64,000 nt of DNA, from NCBI GenBank assembly GCA_018389105.1, contig JACATO010001025.1, positions 62,001-126,000 of the forward strand. Reading direction: 5' to 3'. The translations under genes and the position numbers were made by a program. Origin of the DNA: Nautilus pompilius (taxonomy: Eukaryota > Mollusca > Cephalopoda > Nautilida > Nautilidae). Within the stretch, counting starts at the first letter, position 1. Every line of letters starts with the position of its first letter. The notes below the pieces were generated by a model. The model did no database searches. It had not been told where the DNA came from and worked only from the letters and a program-made list of their open reading frames with translations. Positions 12,031 through 24,093 of the stretch are shown in pieces.

Positions 12031-12870
12031 CACATCATTCTAAAACTTCCAGAAATCATCGAGAGTGTCGTTAAAACCACAGACATCTTTTGCTTAAGTA
12101 CTAATGCTTTTTCCTACATCTTCCAAAATTGCTAGAAGTTTCTTTCTCTCTTTCTTTTTGCTACCTAAAAAAGGCTTTTTTCAAATTCCTGAGTTGAGCT
12201 TGGGGTCTGGTTTTGTGCTGCTCTCAGCGTTATGGAAGCCCTTCTCTTTATCGGTCAGCAAATTGTATTCTTTCTCTAAGTACTAACATTAGTTTCCTTT
12301 ATATAATCACCTACCTAAGTTTCTTCGCACAGCTGATCGAACTATCGATTTTTAAAGGTGATAGAAACGGTCTGTTGGTGATTTTCTCGGCTCCTGGTTC
12401 CGTCTCAGCGTTCTTCTCATCCTTGCGATAGCTACATCGATTTTTTTTTTCTCCAGAAACAGCTATTTTCGTAACCGTTTTGTCGTTCCCTTTCTTCATT
12501 TCTTTTCTCTTTGCTCGCTCCTTTTCTGGAAACTTCCGCTCTACATTCGATCGAGTAGATGGAGACAAAGGGGGGGGGAATCTGCTGCGGGTTTTCCACT
12601 GATGGTTTCTCCAATTGTTTTTTCCTCCGATCGCTGCTTTCTGAGTATCGACCTTCTTCGTTGACTCGCCTGTTTTTAACCAGTCTCCCCGGTTTCCTGA
12701 AATTTCATTCCAGTCTGCGATTGAATATCCTGCCATGCCGGCTGTTTTGTACCTGCGTGCAACTTTGAGCTTGTTATATTCAGCTGTTGGATCTTCCTTC
12801 ATTCCTGTCCAAGCCTGTTGACATCTCACAGCTGCGAGCTACAAAGGGGAGGTAATAGTGTATTAGCACC
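12031..12870. other. Non-coding, nothing recognised
   Basis: T-rich on the plus strand, with a minus-strand frame of 172 codons (12311-12829) rich in Lys, Arg and Glu. That frame is the complement of the pyrimidine-rich strand and has no recognisable domain. Confidence 0.5.
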
Positions 12871-13070
12871 CGGCGGGTCGAGCCAGTCAAGAGTTACCCG
12901 CCAAACCCGCTACCACGTGGTACTTGGAAAGAAAAAAATACTTTAATAGAACTCTTCATTTTTAAATGTGAGAGGAAACCCACGTGACCCGGCTAATGAA
13001 GAAGAGCGGAAAATATTATGTTGCGAGGTATGCCAAACCAAGCCAGCAGGATTCGGACTCGGCCCCCTTT
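12871..13070 (-). repeat. Dispersed SINE-like repeat, copy 1
   Basis: Contains ACTCTTCATTTTTAAATGTG (12951-12970), a core shared with 33081 and 48085. Downstream on plus is AGGATTCGGACTCGGCCCC, a degenerate B-box when read on minus. Read on minus: tRNA-like head, body, then the shared core. Confidence 0.45.
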
Positions 13071-15379
13071 TTTTCTTGTTTTCCTGGGAAGTAGTGATTT
13101 ATGCTTTTTCTTTTTATCAGGTCAGCATGGACATCCTGCATGGTGTCCCCGCGCCCTTTTCCGGGAATTTATTTGGTGTGTTTAATTTTCCCTTGTGGGA
13201 CAGTCCACCTCATTATCAATGTTCTCAGGTCTTACATCTGTTACCCTCGTGTATTTATTACTGCTCCACTCTGAACGAACTTTTAAGTTTGTCTTTTTGT
13301 AATTTCATTTAGATTTTTGGGGTTATTTGATTCATCCCATCTCCACCCTAAGCACACTCGATCGGTGGTCCCCGTGATGAGTTTTGCGATATTACTACTA
13401 CTAGTAAACACTAAAGTCTGCTACTGGTAGAGTAGTATATTGCTTTATCATAGTTTCTGTTAATGGTGACGAGGTGGTTGTGCCAATCTGGCAGCTTCCT
13501 AAGTCTTTTCTACCGCCAATTTCTTTACAGCCCCAACTTGGAGAACGACTACTGAAGTCTTCCTACGTCCATTGATTTCGCCACGCTACTACGAGAAATA
13601 GAGCTGATCCCGCACCCACCTGTTTGGAAATTTACAGGTGTGTCTTTCAGGACTTCTTTTACCATTTACCCGGGTATATTTGGCGAGATTGTAAAATGTG
13701 GTTAAAGTTAAAACGCATTGCCATTTCTGCAAGACGTGGGGCCCGCCTGGCACGTTCGTCTTCAGCAAGAAAAACCGCTGATCTGTCTGGCTTCCCTATT
13801 TGGTACGACTCTACCCACCAGGAGATTTTACCATTTTACTTGCATATCTCTAAGGCCATTCAGAACCTTATGCCCCTCCATCATCACAAGGCTACATTTC
13901 TTTGGAGGTGAATTACTATATTAACAAATCTTTTTCAAAAAGCACTTACCAGCCTCAAAACGCATTTCCCATTTACTTGGATTTCAAAAAGTTCCACAGA
14001 GTTAAAGGATTCTATAGATATTTCAATTCAAATTTATTCAGGTTGACAGTGTTTGTTGACATAGAAATTCTGCCTTATAAAAAGAGTAGTTTACCTTGTT
14101 TTATTTTATATTTCTCTCTCTCTCTCATTCTCTTCTAAATATTAATTTTTTTAAAAAATTTATAAACAATAAGTTCGGTTGTGTCTAAAAGCCAGCGTGA
14201 TTAATTTCAGAGACGGTCTCGTCGTTTAGAAAACCACAACTCAAACTTCAGGAACCAGCACAGGAGATATTACCCCTAGGTTTAATTGTAGCTCAAGCAA
14301 GTCGTGTACAAGATTCGGATACACTATTATTATCCCTCTCTCGTTTCCGGTCTAACCACTAACCGGATTTATAAATTATTCGCCATTTTTTAAAAATTTT
14401 TTTAGACGAATCTTGGAGAGTTTTACCCAGTTTGTACAAAACTAAAGGTAGATTTACGATAAATAAACAAAATCTGTGTAAAAAGAAGACTTAAGAATTG
14501 TCTGCCTGAATCATTCAGGAAAAGTGTCGACTGTCATTTTTTTTTAAAACAAAAAAAAAACTGATTAGGGAGCTGGCCAGGGTAATGAACGCTGTCTTCA
14601 GCCTCTGTCGGGTAGAGGCGAGGGAGCCACTACTGTTCACTTCAACGTGCGATAGAATTACGTGAGGAAATGTATCTTTCCTGTCTTCTTTTAATCCTTC
14701 CAACTAGGGTGTTGACGCTAAACCTGTGGCGAGTTACTGGAAACGTTTTACACGCAAAAGGAATAAACCAAAACCATTTCAGAACGATAGGATTCCAACA
14801 GCGACAAGATTAACATGAAAAAGCAACTGGCATACAAAGCTTAGATTTCATTGGGGAAGTTGTCAAAACCCCTGAAAAAGTGATTTTTTGGGTAGGAGTG
14901 CATTTGGTCAGTATAAACTAGGAAAACACTAAACCAGTTCTCTTGCTGTTATTATCTTGTAAAATGCTCTATTACATTTACCGATAAAATAGTTACCACA
15001 GACTTTAGAAAAGAAAGAGTATATTCTGTATGTGCAAAAAGCCGAGAAAATTGAGATCTGGAAAGAAGGCTGAAATAAAAGTTTTACTGTTCTATAAATC
15101 ACACGTTTATCTTAAACCGTATTCCCAACTTACAACCTTGTCTACAACATTAATTCAACGCCGTCACGTTCACATGGATTAACCCTAGCCCTTCTACACG
15201 CAGAGAAAACCTTATGACAGTTAATCCTTCATCCTAATCCCTCCAGACGTAGATACGACACACCCACAACACCATCACACCCAACTAACAGACAGACAGC
15301 CTTAACCTAACTTGTCCACAGGTACATACATCCTACTTAAAATTTTCAATATGTAAAACCATTTTTTTTTAAATTCTTG
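13071..15379. other. Non-coding, nothing recognised
   Basis: AT-rich with short T runs. No gene or named repeat identified. The stretch at 15180-15310 has scattered AACCCTAG/TAATCCT-like words that may be decayed telomere-type repeat, but there are too few to call. Confidence 0.5.
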
Positions 15380-15399
15380 CACACACACACACACACACA
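15380..15399. repeat. (CA)10 microsatellite
   Basis: Perfect CA dinucleotide run. Confidence 0.97.
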
Positions 15400-16220
15400 A
15401 AGGTGGCATTATCCTGTTTCTGCACGTGCACACAACAGAGATAAAGTATGGCCAGTAGACGAATATTCACGCCGCCAGACGCAAAACAAAGTTGAGTTTG
15501 TCAGATGAAGATGCAGACCTTGTTGCAGTTCCCTTTTGCACGCGGAAATTATACAAAAAATGCCCCAAAGCTCAGGGTTCTCGGGTACGTAGTCGCACAT
15601 TCCCTGTGGTTCTTCTAAAGTTGACGAAATCTTTAATTTACCGGTCAATCGGAGGCTGCCAGCCAGCCGACAACATCACAAGCGCAAGAATGTAGACATT
15701 ACGGTGGGATCAGTTCACCGTTGCCTCCCACCTCAAACACCAGGATTACACCGGAGGTTTCTCTACACCCCGCCAGGAGCCGCTTATGTCGACGCCTCTG
15801 TCCGGCTCTGTGGGATCTCGCATGACAAAATTTTGAACCAGCCCCGTAGCCAAGCGCAGCTCCAAAGGTTCGAAGGGCACAGAAGTCGGACCGCAGGTGG
15901 AATGGATGGCAGAACTGGACAGTAACAACAAATCCCGTTTTCTCCTCCGCAGGGGTCGCGATAGTAGTTCCCCAGAACAGAAATGAACGCCGTGCCGCTT
16001 CGCCTGTCTACTACAAGTCGATCGATCTGGTGGGAAGCGTCTTATGGCACATGGCGGCGGTGGGAAAATCCGGTGACGTTGCTTTTTCTTTTTAGAGAAA
16101 TGAGCTCCAAAAGTGGCGGGTTGTCTCCCCCTCCCGAGCACCTCGGGGACGCTTCTTCTCAGCTTAATTACCTTATACGACCGGACGTCCCTAACCAGTG
16201 ATTTCTTTCCGTCTGTTATG
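15400..16220. other. Non-coding; GC-richer patch at about 15.7-16.2 kb
   Basis: CpG-containing sequence in which a minus-strand frame of 162 codons (15746-16234) stays open. The predicted peptide has no domain I recognise, and an overlapping plus frame is also open, so I do not call it. Confidence 0.5.
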
Positions 16221-16239
16221 ACACACACACACACACACA
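16221..16239. repeat. (AC)n microsatellite
   Basis: Perfect AC run of about 19 bp followed by AGGCAC. Confidence 0.95.
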
Positions 16240-19200
16240 GGCACCTGAATCCAATTTATTGCTTTCGTATTACTGCTAAGGCGCCTGCTATCATCATATC
16301 AACCGTCACTTATTTTGCGACTATTAACCCGTTAACAGTACTGTAAGATCCGAGCAAGTATATAAGAGCAGTTGCTAATGGGAAAACGTTACGACTCTAA
16401 ACTTTCTAGCAGTATAAGCTACAGATCTACGTTTCCTACAATGGCACCGATAAAATGGTTAGACAGCCGTGTCCGTGAATCGAGACAGTATCGTGCACGT
16501 TTAAGCTATTTTATTAGAATAATATCACGTCTCCAGTCAGCGGGGGGAGGGGAATCTTTTGTGTAAACTTCCGCACGCCTGTTACATGATTCACGCAAGA
16601 AGTTTCAACGTAAACATACGGTAAATGAAGACTCTGTGTTTATTCTAAGATAAATTGAGCTGTTATCCAGGATGGCATCTGCTGCTCTCGTCTCTAGGCG
16701 GTCCTAATTACCGAGTGTTTAAGAGAGGTAGCCAGCATCCGTTCGCCGCAAAAAGTAGTTCCGAAAACAACCGAGCGCCAGAGTGAGTGCAGGACCGACG
16801 ACATCCGTCCGCATGGCTACGAACCACGACTTAGAAGAATAGAAATTTTTTTTCTTTTAGAATCTCCTAGCCCGGATTTGTTCCCGCTTTCTCGTACATT
16901 CTCATTTCACGTCGTCGACTCTCAGACCAAGGAAACCGTTGGGAGTCGAAGCCCTTACCTCGGACGAGGAATGGCTCGAGACCGGGCCGGCCCGATGTCG
17001 TCAGAAGCGGATTTCACACGGAAGCCGTACGGCTACGCGAACAGCAAGCGCGGTCAATAAGTCTGGTTCGCCGTGGACGGGAATGACTCGAACGAACGAG
17101 CCGAGATTTTTCTATCCCTAAAAAATGAGGTTTCGACTGTCTAACCCCCCCCACAAAAACGACTTCAGATTTATAGTAAGTTTTTTTTTTTTAATGGCAT
17201 CAATGTATCGATCTTGTCAGGGAAATAACGAGATATTTTTCGCCAACGCTAAAATGTTCGTGAGTATCAGTTTTTGGAAAACGGATCTGTAGAAGGTTCG
17301 ATCTTCAGCAGGCGTGAGAGCGGTCTTTGGGCAGTGGCATAAAAGCCGCCTCCATTGAACGTTTTTAGATTCACTGAAGAAGTCCTTGCATCACAAAAAA
17401 TTAAGCACAGGTATATGCAACAAATGTACAAAAAGGGGGATTTATTTTGTGCAAAACATTTAAAATAATTCTTTTCTAGATTTTCAATTTAACAGAATTC
17501 TTTCTTTTCCTTTTTGTCGAAGCAGAGGCCATTATAAATAAGGAAAGATAACCACTAATGCTACAAACTGAAAGTAGGCGACTAACAGTACAACTGGTCA
17601 ATTTGTCTTGTACTCGCTAATACAGTTCGCTCCTAAACTATGGAAGAAACAATGTGATCTTCACACAGAATATAATATTATTTCTAAGAAGAACCATTTT
17701 ATTTTTGCTGGGGTGTGTGTGTGTATTTATTTGCCAAATTAAGAAGGTTATACAGCGATTTTGCTCGATTGTCCTGTTGTTTGTTTGTTTTTTTACCAAC
17801 ACGTACCCAGCTAACCAAATGTCTGCCAAACTAGATAGATAGTCGAACTTTTCATTTCAGTTAACGGGGGGGGGGGCTCTTCTGATTTTTCTGGCCTCAG
17901 CACTCGGTGCATATAAGCGCGTTGGTGGGTGGGAGGTCAGAGCCTCGATCATCGTTACTTCCTGTCCACGCTGCCTACGACCGACGATGAAGCTGTCCAC
18001 GTGATCGCTCCCCGATCTACTCCATTGTTGATTTCCGTAGCTGACTGTCCGCCGTTCTTATCGGTCGTACTTCTGTCTCGTCGATGTGTTATTCGCTACA
18101 GCGACCGGGGAGGGTGAAGTATTCTGCGCCCTTGCTGGCTTATTGAACTGGGTGCTTTATTTGTTATTTATTTTAAATGTAAAAGGAAATCGCCAGATAG
18201 GACAACAGAAAAAAAAAAGAGGAGGGGTTGCGAATCGACGCCTGAGAGGAACTGGCGACATCCGCATTAATAACCCCGGAGGCCGGGAGGGGGGGGGGGT
18301 GAGAATTCCCGAGGATTTAGATAAACCGCGTTATCACTTCAGGTGACAAATTGTCTAAGGCTCCGATTATAAGCAAGAACCGTTTCTTTTTCTAAATCTA
18401 ACCCGCGCGGACTTAATGCCGGAGCAGCTGGCTTAAATATAGACTGCAGTGTGACGAAACAGCGGGTAGCTGCGGGTTCCGAGGTGCTTAACGCACCTGG
18501 CAGTCAAATAATCACCTGACAGCGAAGTGCGATCGAGACGCACCCGGAATACCCTGAAGACAGGAAGAAAACATCATCGAAGCCTCGGTGGAAGTTCGTC
18601 GCGTCCAACGAGCACTTATCTCTTCCACTGACTAGAATCGACATCAGACGTGTCTTATCTTTTGCTGCTTTTATCTACATTTTAATGGATCGATTAAAAG
18701 AAAATAGTTTTTAACAAAAAGGTCCCTCCCTCCGAATATTTACCATTTACCAATATTTGCATTTCTTGCTGTTCTGATAAAAGAGTTAGAAGCTAAAGAT
18801 GACAGCTTTGTTGATCATAACTATATATGGCCAGTAGGGCGTGAACGTTTAATCCTAATAGCAACCAAAAAGTCCTGTTTATTTTTTAACCATAGCCCTA
18901 ACCGTATAATCTTTATCATAAAGCTTTCTATCTAATATAATCCAAACCTTAACTTTTAATCCTAATCCCAGCAGATTAATTTATAGTTCATTCTTAATCC
19001 TTCATTATAAAACTAACAGTTAACCTTAGATGTAGAATTTTAACTGTAAGGTCAGCCAGAATCTATACAAGGCTTAATACCAAAATAGTCGTTTTTACTC
19101 TCTTTCCTTTTAATTTAAAGTTTGCAACAAAAAAGATTTCCAAAAACAAATAAAAAGCAATATGAATTAAGATCAAAAGAGTCTATTCGCGTAAATATTC

Positions 19201-20056
19201 TTTTTTGCTGACAAGGAAATTGAATATACGTATATATATGATTTAATGAGAGGCCAGGTTCCGTTTGTTAAAGTGGCCGCAAATAATCAACGTTATCTAT
19301 AGCGTTACGTGTTATACTGTGACATTTACCGGTCTTGTAAACGCGTCAATAAAAAGATATCTCATATTTCATAATTTATTATTGGATCTAGTTGCATATA
19401 TATGGCGTATCACTGTTAATATCTTCTCCTCTCATTCTGTGTAGATCACCAAACGTTCCGAAAACTGTCTCTATTTTTCGGGGTAATAAGTAACGTTCGC
19501 CAACTCGCTCCCATCATGATATCTTTGTCCGCTGGAGCTCTTTCCCTCTACCTCACCCTCGTTTTATTTGGACATCCCTGCCTTTTCGGTTTTATCACAG
19601 TAACATTCGTTGACCCATTGCATACCGGGAATTGTCTTCGCTTTCGATGCCGTTCGGTGTTGCTGTAAGTTCCGGGAGTGCTGTACGTCGTCTGTTTCGC
19701 TTGCTTCATATCTTACCACTGCGATTCACCGTGGGAGGAAGGGGTGGTGGGGTATTACGGATCTACAGCTGCGCACACGTGGCGTTACGTGATTGGTCTA
19801 AATCTTTCAACCAATCAAGTCGAAGCGCGCTAACTCGCTCAAAAAGGCTTCAGCGCACCTTCAGGCTGGAGGACGTTAATGGTTGGCTTGGGAACCTGCC
19901 AGCAGTAACCAAGCCAAAAGATATAAACCCGATCCTACTCCAGTTTTACGTAAGTGCAGAGCTCCCGGAAGAGGCCGACAGAGAAAACTTCCCGAAAAGT
20001 CAGTTAATTGGTTTTGCTCAGTTATTTTTAATAAAACGATGAGAAAGGCCCCAACT
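16240..20056. other. Non-coding; possible decayed telomere-like words near 18.9-19.06 kb
   Basis: Unique-looking sequence with G and A/T homopolymers (for example a G run near 17867). Between 18890 and 19060 words such as AGCCCTAACC, AACCTTAAC and TAATCCTAATCCC recur, which could be decayed TAACCC repeat. No gene recognised. Confidence 0.5.
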
Positions 20057-20188
20057 AACCTTAACCCTTAACCCTAACCCTAACCCTAACCCTAACCCTT
20101 AACCCTAACCCTAACCTTAACCCTTAACCCTAACCCTAACCCTTAACCCTAACCCTAAGCCTAACCCTTAACCCTAACCCTAACCCAA
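20057..20188 (-). repeat. Interstitial telomeric repeat block (CCCTAA)n with CCCTTAA variants
   Basis: About 130 bp of TAACCC units with regularly interspersed CCCTTAA and CCTTAA variants. The C-rich strand is on plus, so the TTAGGG strand is minus. TTAGGG is the telomere repeat of vertebrates and many other animals, molluscs included. The block is internal, with unique sequence on both sides, and lies about 320 bp from the Tc1 element. Confidence 0.95.
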
Positions 20189-20505
20189 CCACGGCCAGTT
20201 AGCAGTGTTGTTTTGTTTGTTTTTTCGTAAAGGCGGCTATTCTGATGGAAGTAATGTTTAAAGATATTAAATATGTCTGCTTCTCTCTGTTCGTCTATGT
20301 ACTATTCATAAATCTGCTGTTTTTCACCAGTACTTTTAATCTCCAATTTTGTAAGAAGGGGGGTCAAATATTTGACCGGTATCGTGTATTTATGAAAAGG
20401 TTGTGCTTTCAGTGCGTTTATTTTAGGACCCTGATGACCAGATATTAGGGACACTTCAATGGTTAGGATGATGAGCCCACAATTTTGACCGCGTGTAGAT
20501 ACATA
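20189..20505. other. Non-coding spacer between telomeric block and Tc1
   Basis: AT-rich spacer with no recognised feature. It ends in the TA dinucleotide (20504-20505) used as the Tc1 target. Confidence 0.7.
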
Positions 20506-20536
20506 CAGGTGCATCTAAAAAAAAATTAGAATATCG
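20506..20536 (+). repeat. Tc1 terminal inverted repeat (transposase 3' side)
   Basis: CAGGTGCATCT, an A run, then TTAGAATAT. It is the inverted partner of the terminus at 21788-21818. Confidence 0.93.
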
Positions 20537-20786
20537 TGGAAAAGTTCATTTTTTTTCCGTAATTTAATTCAAACAGTGAAACTTTCATATATTCTAGATT
20601 CATTACACAAAGTGAAATATTTGAAGCCTTATTTTGCTTTAATTTTGAAGATTACGGCTTACAGCTCATGAAGAAAATCAGAAATCCACTATCTCAAAAT
20701 ATTAGAATATTTCATAAGATCAATAAAAAAAAGGGATTTATTATATAGAAATGTCGAACTTCTGAAAAGTATGTTCATTTATGCAT

Positions 20787-21704
20787 TCAATACTTGGTCG
20801 GGGCTCCTTTTGCACGAATCACTGCATCAATGCGGCGTGGCATGGAGGGGATCAGCCTGTGGCACTGCTGAGGTGTTATGGAAGCCCAGGTTGCTTTGAT
20901 AGCGGCCTTCAGCTCGTCTGTTGTTGGATCTGGTGTGTCTCATCTTCCTCTTGACAATACCCCATAGATTCTCTATGGGATTCAGGTCAGGTGAGTTGGC
21001 TGGCCAATCAAGCATAGTAATACCATGGTCAGCAAACCAGTTACTAGTAGTTTGGGCACTGTGGGCAGGTGCCAAGTCCTGCTGGAAAAGGAAATCAGCA
21101 GACAGAAGCATGAAGTGCTCTAAAATCTCCTGGTGGACGGCTGCGTTGACTTTGGACTTGATAAAACACAGTGGACCAACACCAGCAGCACACTGGAGTT
21201 CAAGCAACTTGGATTCTGTGCCTCGCCACTCTTGATTTCCAAATGAAATGCAAAATTTACTTTCATCTGAAAAGAGGACTTTGGACCACTGAGCAACGGT
21301 CTAGTTCTTTTTCTCCTTAGCTCAGGTAAGAGACTTCTGACGTTGTCTCTGGTTCAGGAGTGGCTTGACACTAGGAATGCGACACTTGTAGCCAATTTCC
21401 TGGACACGTCTGTGCGTGGTGGCTCTTGATGTGCTGACTCCAGCCTCAGTCCACTCTTTGTGAAGCTCCCCCAAGTTCTTGAATCGGCTTTGCTTGACAA
21501 TCCTCTCAAGGCTGCGGTCATCCCTCTCGCTTGCGCACCTTTTCCTACCACACTTTTCCCTTACAGTCAACTTTCCATGGATATGCTTTGGTACGGCACT
21601 CTGCGAACAGCCAGCCCGTTCAGCAATGACCGTCTGTGGCTTATGTGGAGAAGGGTGTCAATGAGTGTCTTCTGGACAACTGTCAAGTCAGCAGCCTTCC
21701 CCGT
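20787..21704 (-). pseudogene. Tc1 transposase pseudogene
   Basis: Read on minus, the frame begins at 21704, where the expected ATG is ACG, then GKAADLTVVQKTLIDTL (N-terminal helix-turn-helix). A small deletion shifts the frame before VIAERAGCSQSAV. The next segment (about 21570-21322) includes CGRKRCASERDDRSLERIVK and the second DNA-binding region. The first catalytic Asp is in LFSDESKF near 21265. About 100 bp of the catalytic core is missing between FGNQ and AGVGPLC. The segment 21207-20827 carries the second Asp in FQQDLAPAHSA and the Glu in SPDLNPIENLW; exactly 34 residues separate Asp and Glu. Stop codons and a further frameshift near the C-terminus precede the family's stop at 20787. 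The copy cannot encode an active enzyme. Confidence 0.95.
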
Positions 21705-21787
21705 GATTGTGGTTGTGTGTACTGAACCAGACTGAGAGATTCGTGGTATTTATACTGCATAAATAGTGATTTACTCAAACTCCAAAT

Positions 21788-21818
21788 GGAATATTCTAAT
21801 TTTTTTGAGATGCACCTG
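21788..21818 (-). repeat. Tc1 terminal inverted repeat (transposase 5' side)
   Basis: On minus this reads CAGGTGCATCTCAAAAAAAT then TAGAATATT, pairing with 20506-20536. Confidence 0.93.
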
Positions 21819-24017
21819 TATATCTATTTGTTCAACCAATACATATATTCAATACTAAATAGGCATTAATTTAAAAAAAAACACACACACACTTACAAGA
21901 AAGTGCCCACTGTTTCTTCCGATATGGAAAGTCTTCGAAAACCGATGTTTGGGTCACTCTTCCTGACAGCTTCCGCAACATGGGAACTTTGACTTTCCCG
22001 GCCAGACGTGGTGAATGGAGGTCGCTTGTCCGCTCGCTGTACGCCGCGGTATGCGAGTTAAGTTCGTGGGATGCTTGAACGTAAGAGTCGACTCTACCTG
22101 GTGTACGCCTTCTCCTCACGAAATCGTCCGGGCGCTTACCGAATGGGACTTAATACTTTACCGAGACCCAAACCCCGCTGATATAGCAACGCACCGGCTG
22201 TCAGCGGTTTACGACCGTCAATAATCTTCAAGAGGCTGCACTCCAGACGCTGTCGGTCGTTCAGGGCAACCACCCCGTATAAAGTTTACCTCTTGTCCTG
22301 CGCTCGCACCCGACCGCATGGGGATTAAACAGGCTCTGCCAATACCGCCCCCCCTTTTGTTTCTTTTAAAATAGTAAGTCTCGTGATCAGTTTTTACATT
22401 ATTCCAAATGTCATTAACTCAGAGACTGTATTGATTTTGTTACTTTGAAATTCATTGGCTACGTGTTATCGCTAGAGGAAGCGAGTTGCCGACCAACCGA
22501 CCGACCGACCAGGAACTGATGGTGGGATGACTCTGGGTAACGTTCAAGCGCGCTATGTTATGCAGAAGAGGGATAACTCAACAGTTGCGCGTATGATCCA
22601 AGCCTACGTCAGCTGGATAGAATTTGCTCAGAAATTCCCAAACAGAGACTTCGCGAGTTAGAGAGCAGCCGACTCGTGTCTTCATCACTACAACCCCCCC
22701 CCGCCAACTACCGAAGTGTCTGCGACTGTATTTTCCTTTCTTCGTTCACCCCCCCCATGGTTCCTTTCCCTCAGCGCCCAGGCGCATATACCGTTTCCGG
22801 TCTGCGTGTTCTTTCGGCCGCCTGTAAGCGTGACGGAATACCCCAGATTGACGACGTCCGGAAGTTGGAAAAACTACCAGCGACGAATGAAAGTTTGTTT
22901 GTTTGTTGTTGTTGTTGTTTTTATCCAAAAAAATTTTTTAAATAAATTAGAAATGTTCGATTTTGTTGCGCGCTGCCGATTTGCAATTTAAATAATGCCG
23001 TAAGGCTGTAGAACGTGTGAGGAGAACTGAAGTGCTCCCAGAGGAAATCTACGTAGAACAGATAAACTACAGCGAGGAACATCTCAGGTGCAGCCAAACG
23101 ACGGGCACTCTAACCACTTACGTCAGTTAGAAAGATAATCGTGAGCCTGTTGCAGGTGGCGCTGCAGTCGGTATTCAAGTGATGCCCTATCCACCAAGAC
23201 AGGGAAGAGTTCCAAAATGGTGGTTTATATTCGGTTCAACCGGGTTGTTTTTCTTCTCTACAGAGTTGGCGTAGGACTCAGACACCGAATCTGATTACAC
23301 AGAGACATGGTTTAAGACTTCAATGCATTGTCGATAAATAAACTACTTCGGAGTACCTGGAGTAACAATAGCGGAATAATGCCAACGTTTCTGAAAAGGC
23401 CATTGTCTAGGTTCGAACTTTTTTAATACAGCTGAGATGGCAACAGAAGTAAGCACGAAGTGGCGCAACCCCGACTGACTCTCCTGGCAATGGAGCGGAA
23501 CGGTATCAGTAACTAGGCCATAATTCTCTGCCAACTCTCACGAGAGCAGCCCCTTTTATCCCCATAGCGATGGGATGGATACATAAATTCTGGAAATTGC
23601 TCAAGTTGCCAAGTATTCGCTGACATCCGGTCTTTCAGCACGAGAACCAACGTCTGGAATCGTGCAGATAGCGTATTTTACTACCAATTCCGCTATCTGA
23701 TGGTGCAAGATCTCCGGGAAAACAAAACGTTCAGAAGCTCGAAGACTGTCTTATTAAAGCTGAAACTTCAAATCTTTGCCATGACACAGAAATTTTCACG
23801 TTCTCCAATATCTGCCGTGGGTATCGCCGAGAAAGTGACCTCGATCCGCAGGGTTAGTCGGGAGGAACCGTCTGGGGTGGCTTACGGCCTACACGCTCAG
23901 TTAGGAATGGTAATCAGCTGAAGAACTTTCTCAATAGTTTCCTCCTCGTCGCCGGCACAGGAAAGCGTACCCCGCGGGGACTTTTCGTTTGGACGCGTGG
24001 GAGCGAACCGAAATGCC

Positions 24018-24019
<2 letters not shown>
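21819..24019. other. Non-coding; possible SINE fragment near 23.09-23.17 kb
   Basis: Includes a short ACCG repeat near 22495, C homopolymers near 22690 and 22750, and at about 23105-23135 (minus strand) a tRNA-head-like AAGTGGTTAGAGTGCCCG. No gene recognised. Confidence 0.5.

Positions 24020-24090
<71 letters not shown>
24020..24090. repeat. (AG)n microsatellite
   Basis: About 70 bp of uninterrupted AG dinucleotide. Open frames across it encode Arg-Glu or Leu-Ser alternations and are artefacts. Confidence 0.98.

Positions 24091-24093
<3 letters not shown>

Larger units (their letters stand above)
20506..21818 (-). mobile_element. Tc1/mariner element (Tc1 type, DD34E), decayed
   Basis: A 1313-bp element that starts CAGGTGCATCT and ends AGATGCACCTG, flanked on both sides by TA (20504-20505 and 21819-21820), the duplicated target of Tc1/mariner transposons. 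The terminal repeats match for about 28 bp. The internal reading frame, on minus, is a Tc1 transposase with a DD34E triad. The sequence closely resembles Tc1 elements that I know as multicopy in fishes and other aquatic vertebrates. At 1.3 kb it is shorter than intact relatives of about 1.6 kb because of an internal deletion. Confidence 0.97.

Noticed and set aside
12311..12829. 172-codon Lys/Glu/Arg-rich minus frame
   Set aside because: The composition follows from a pyrimidine-rich plus strand; no domain and no splice structure.
15746..16234. 162-codon minus-strand frame
   Set aside because: No domain is recognisable, plus-strand frames overlap it, and the region is GC-rich, which lengthens chance frames.
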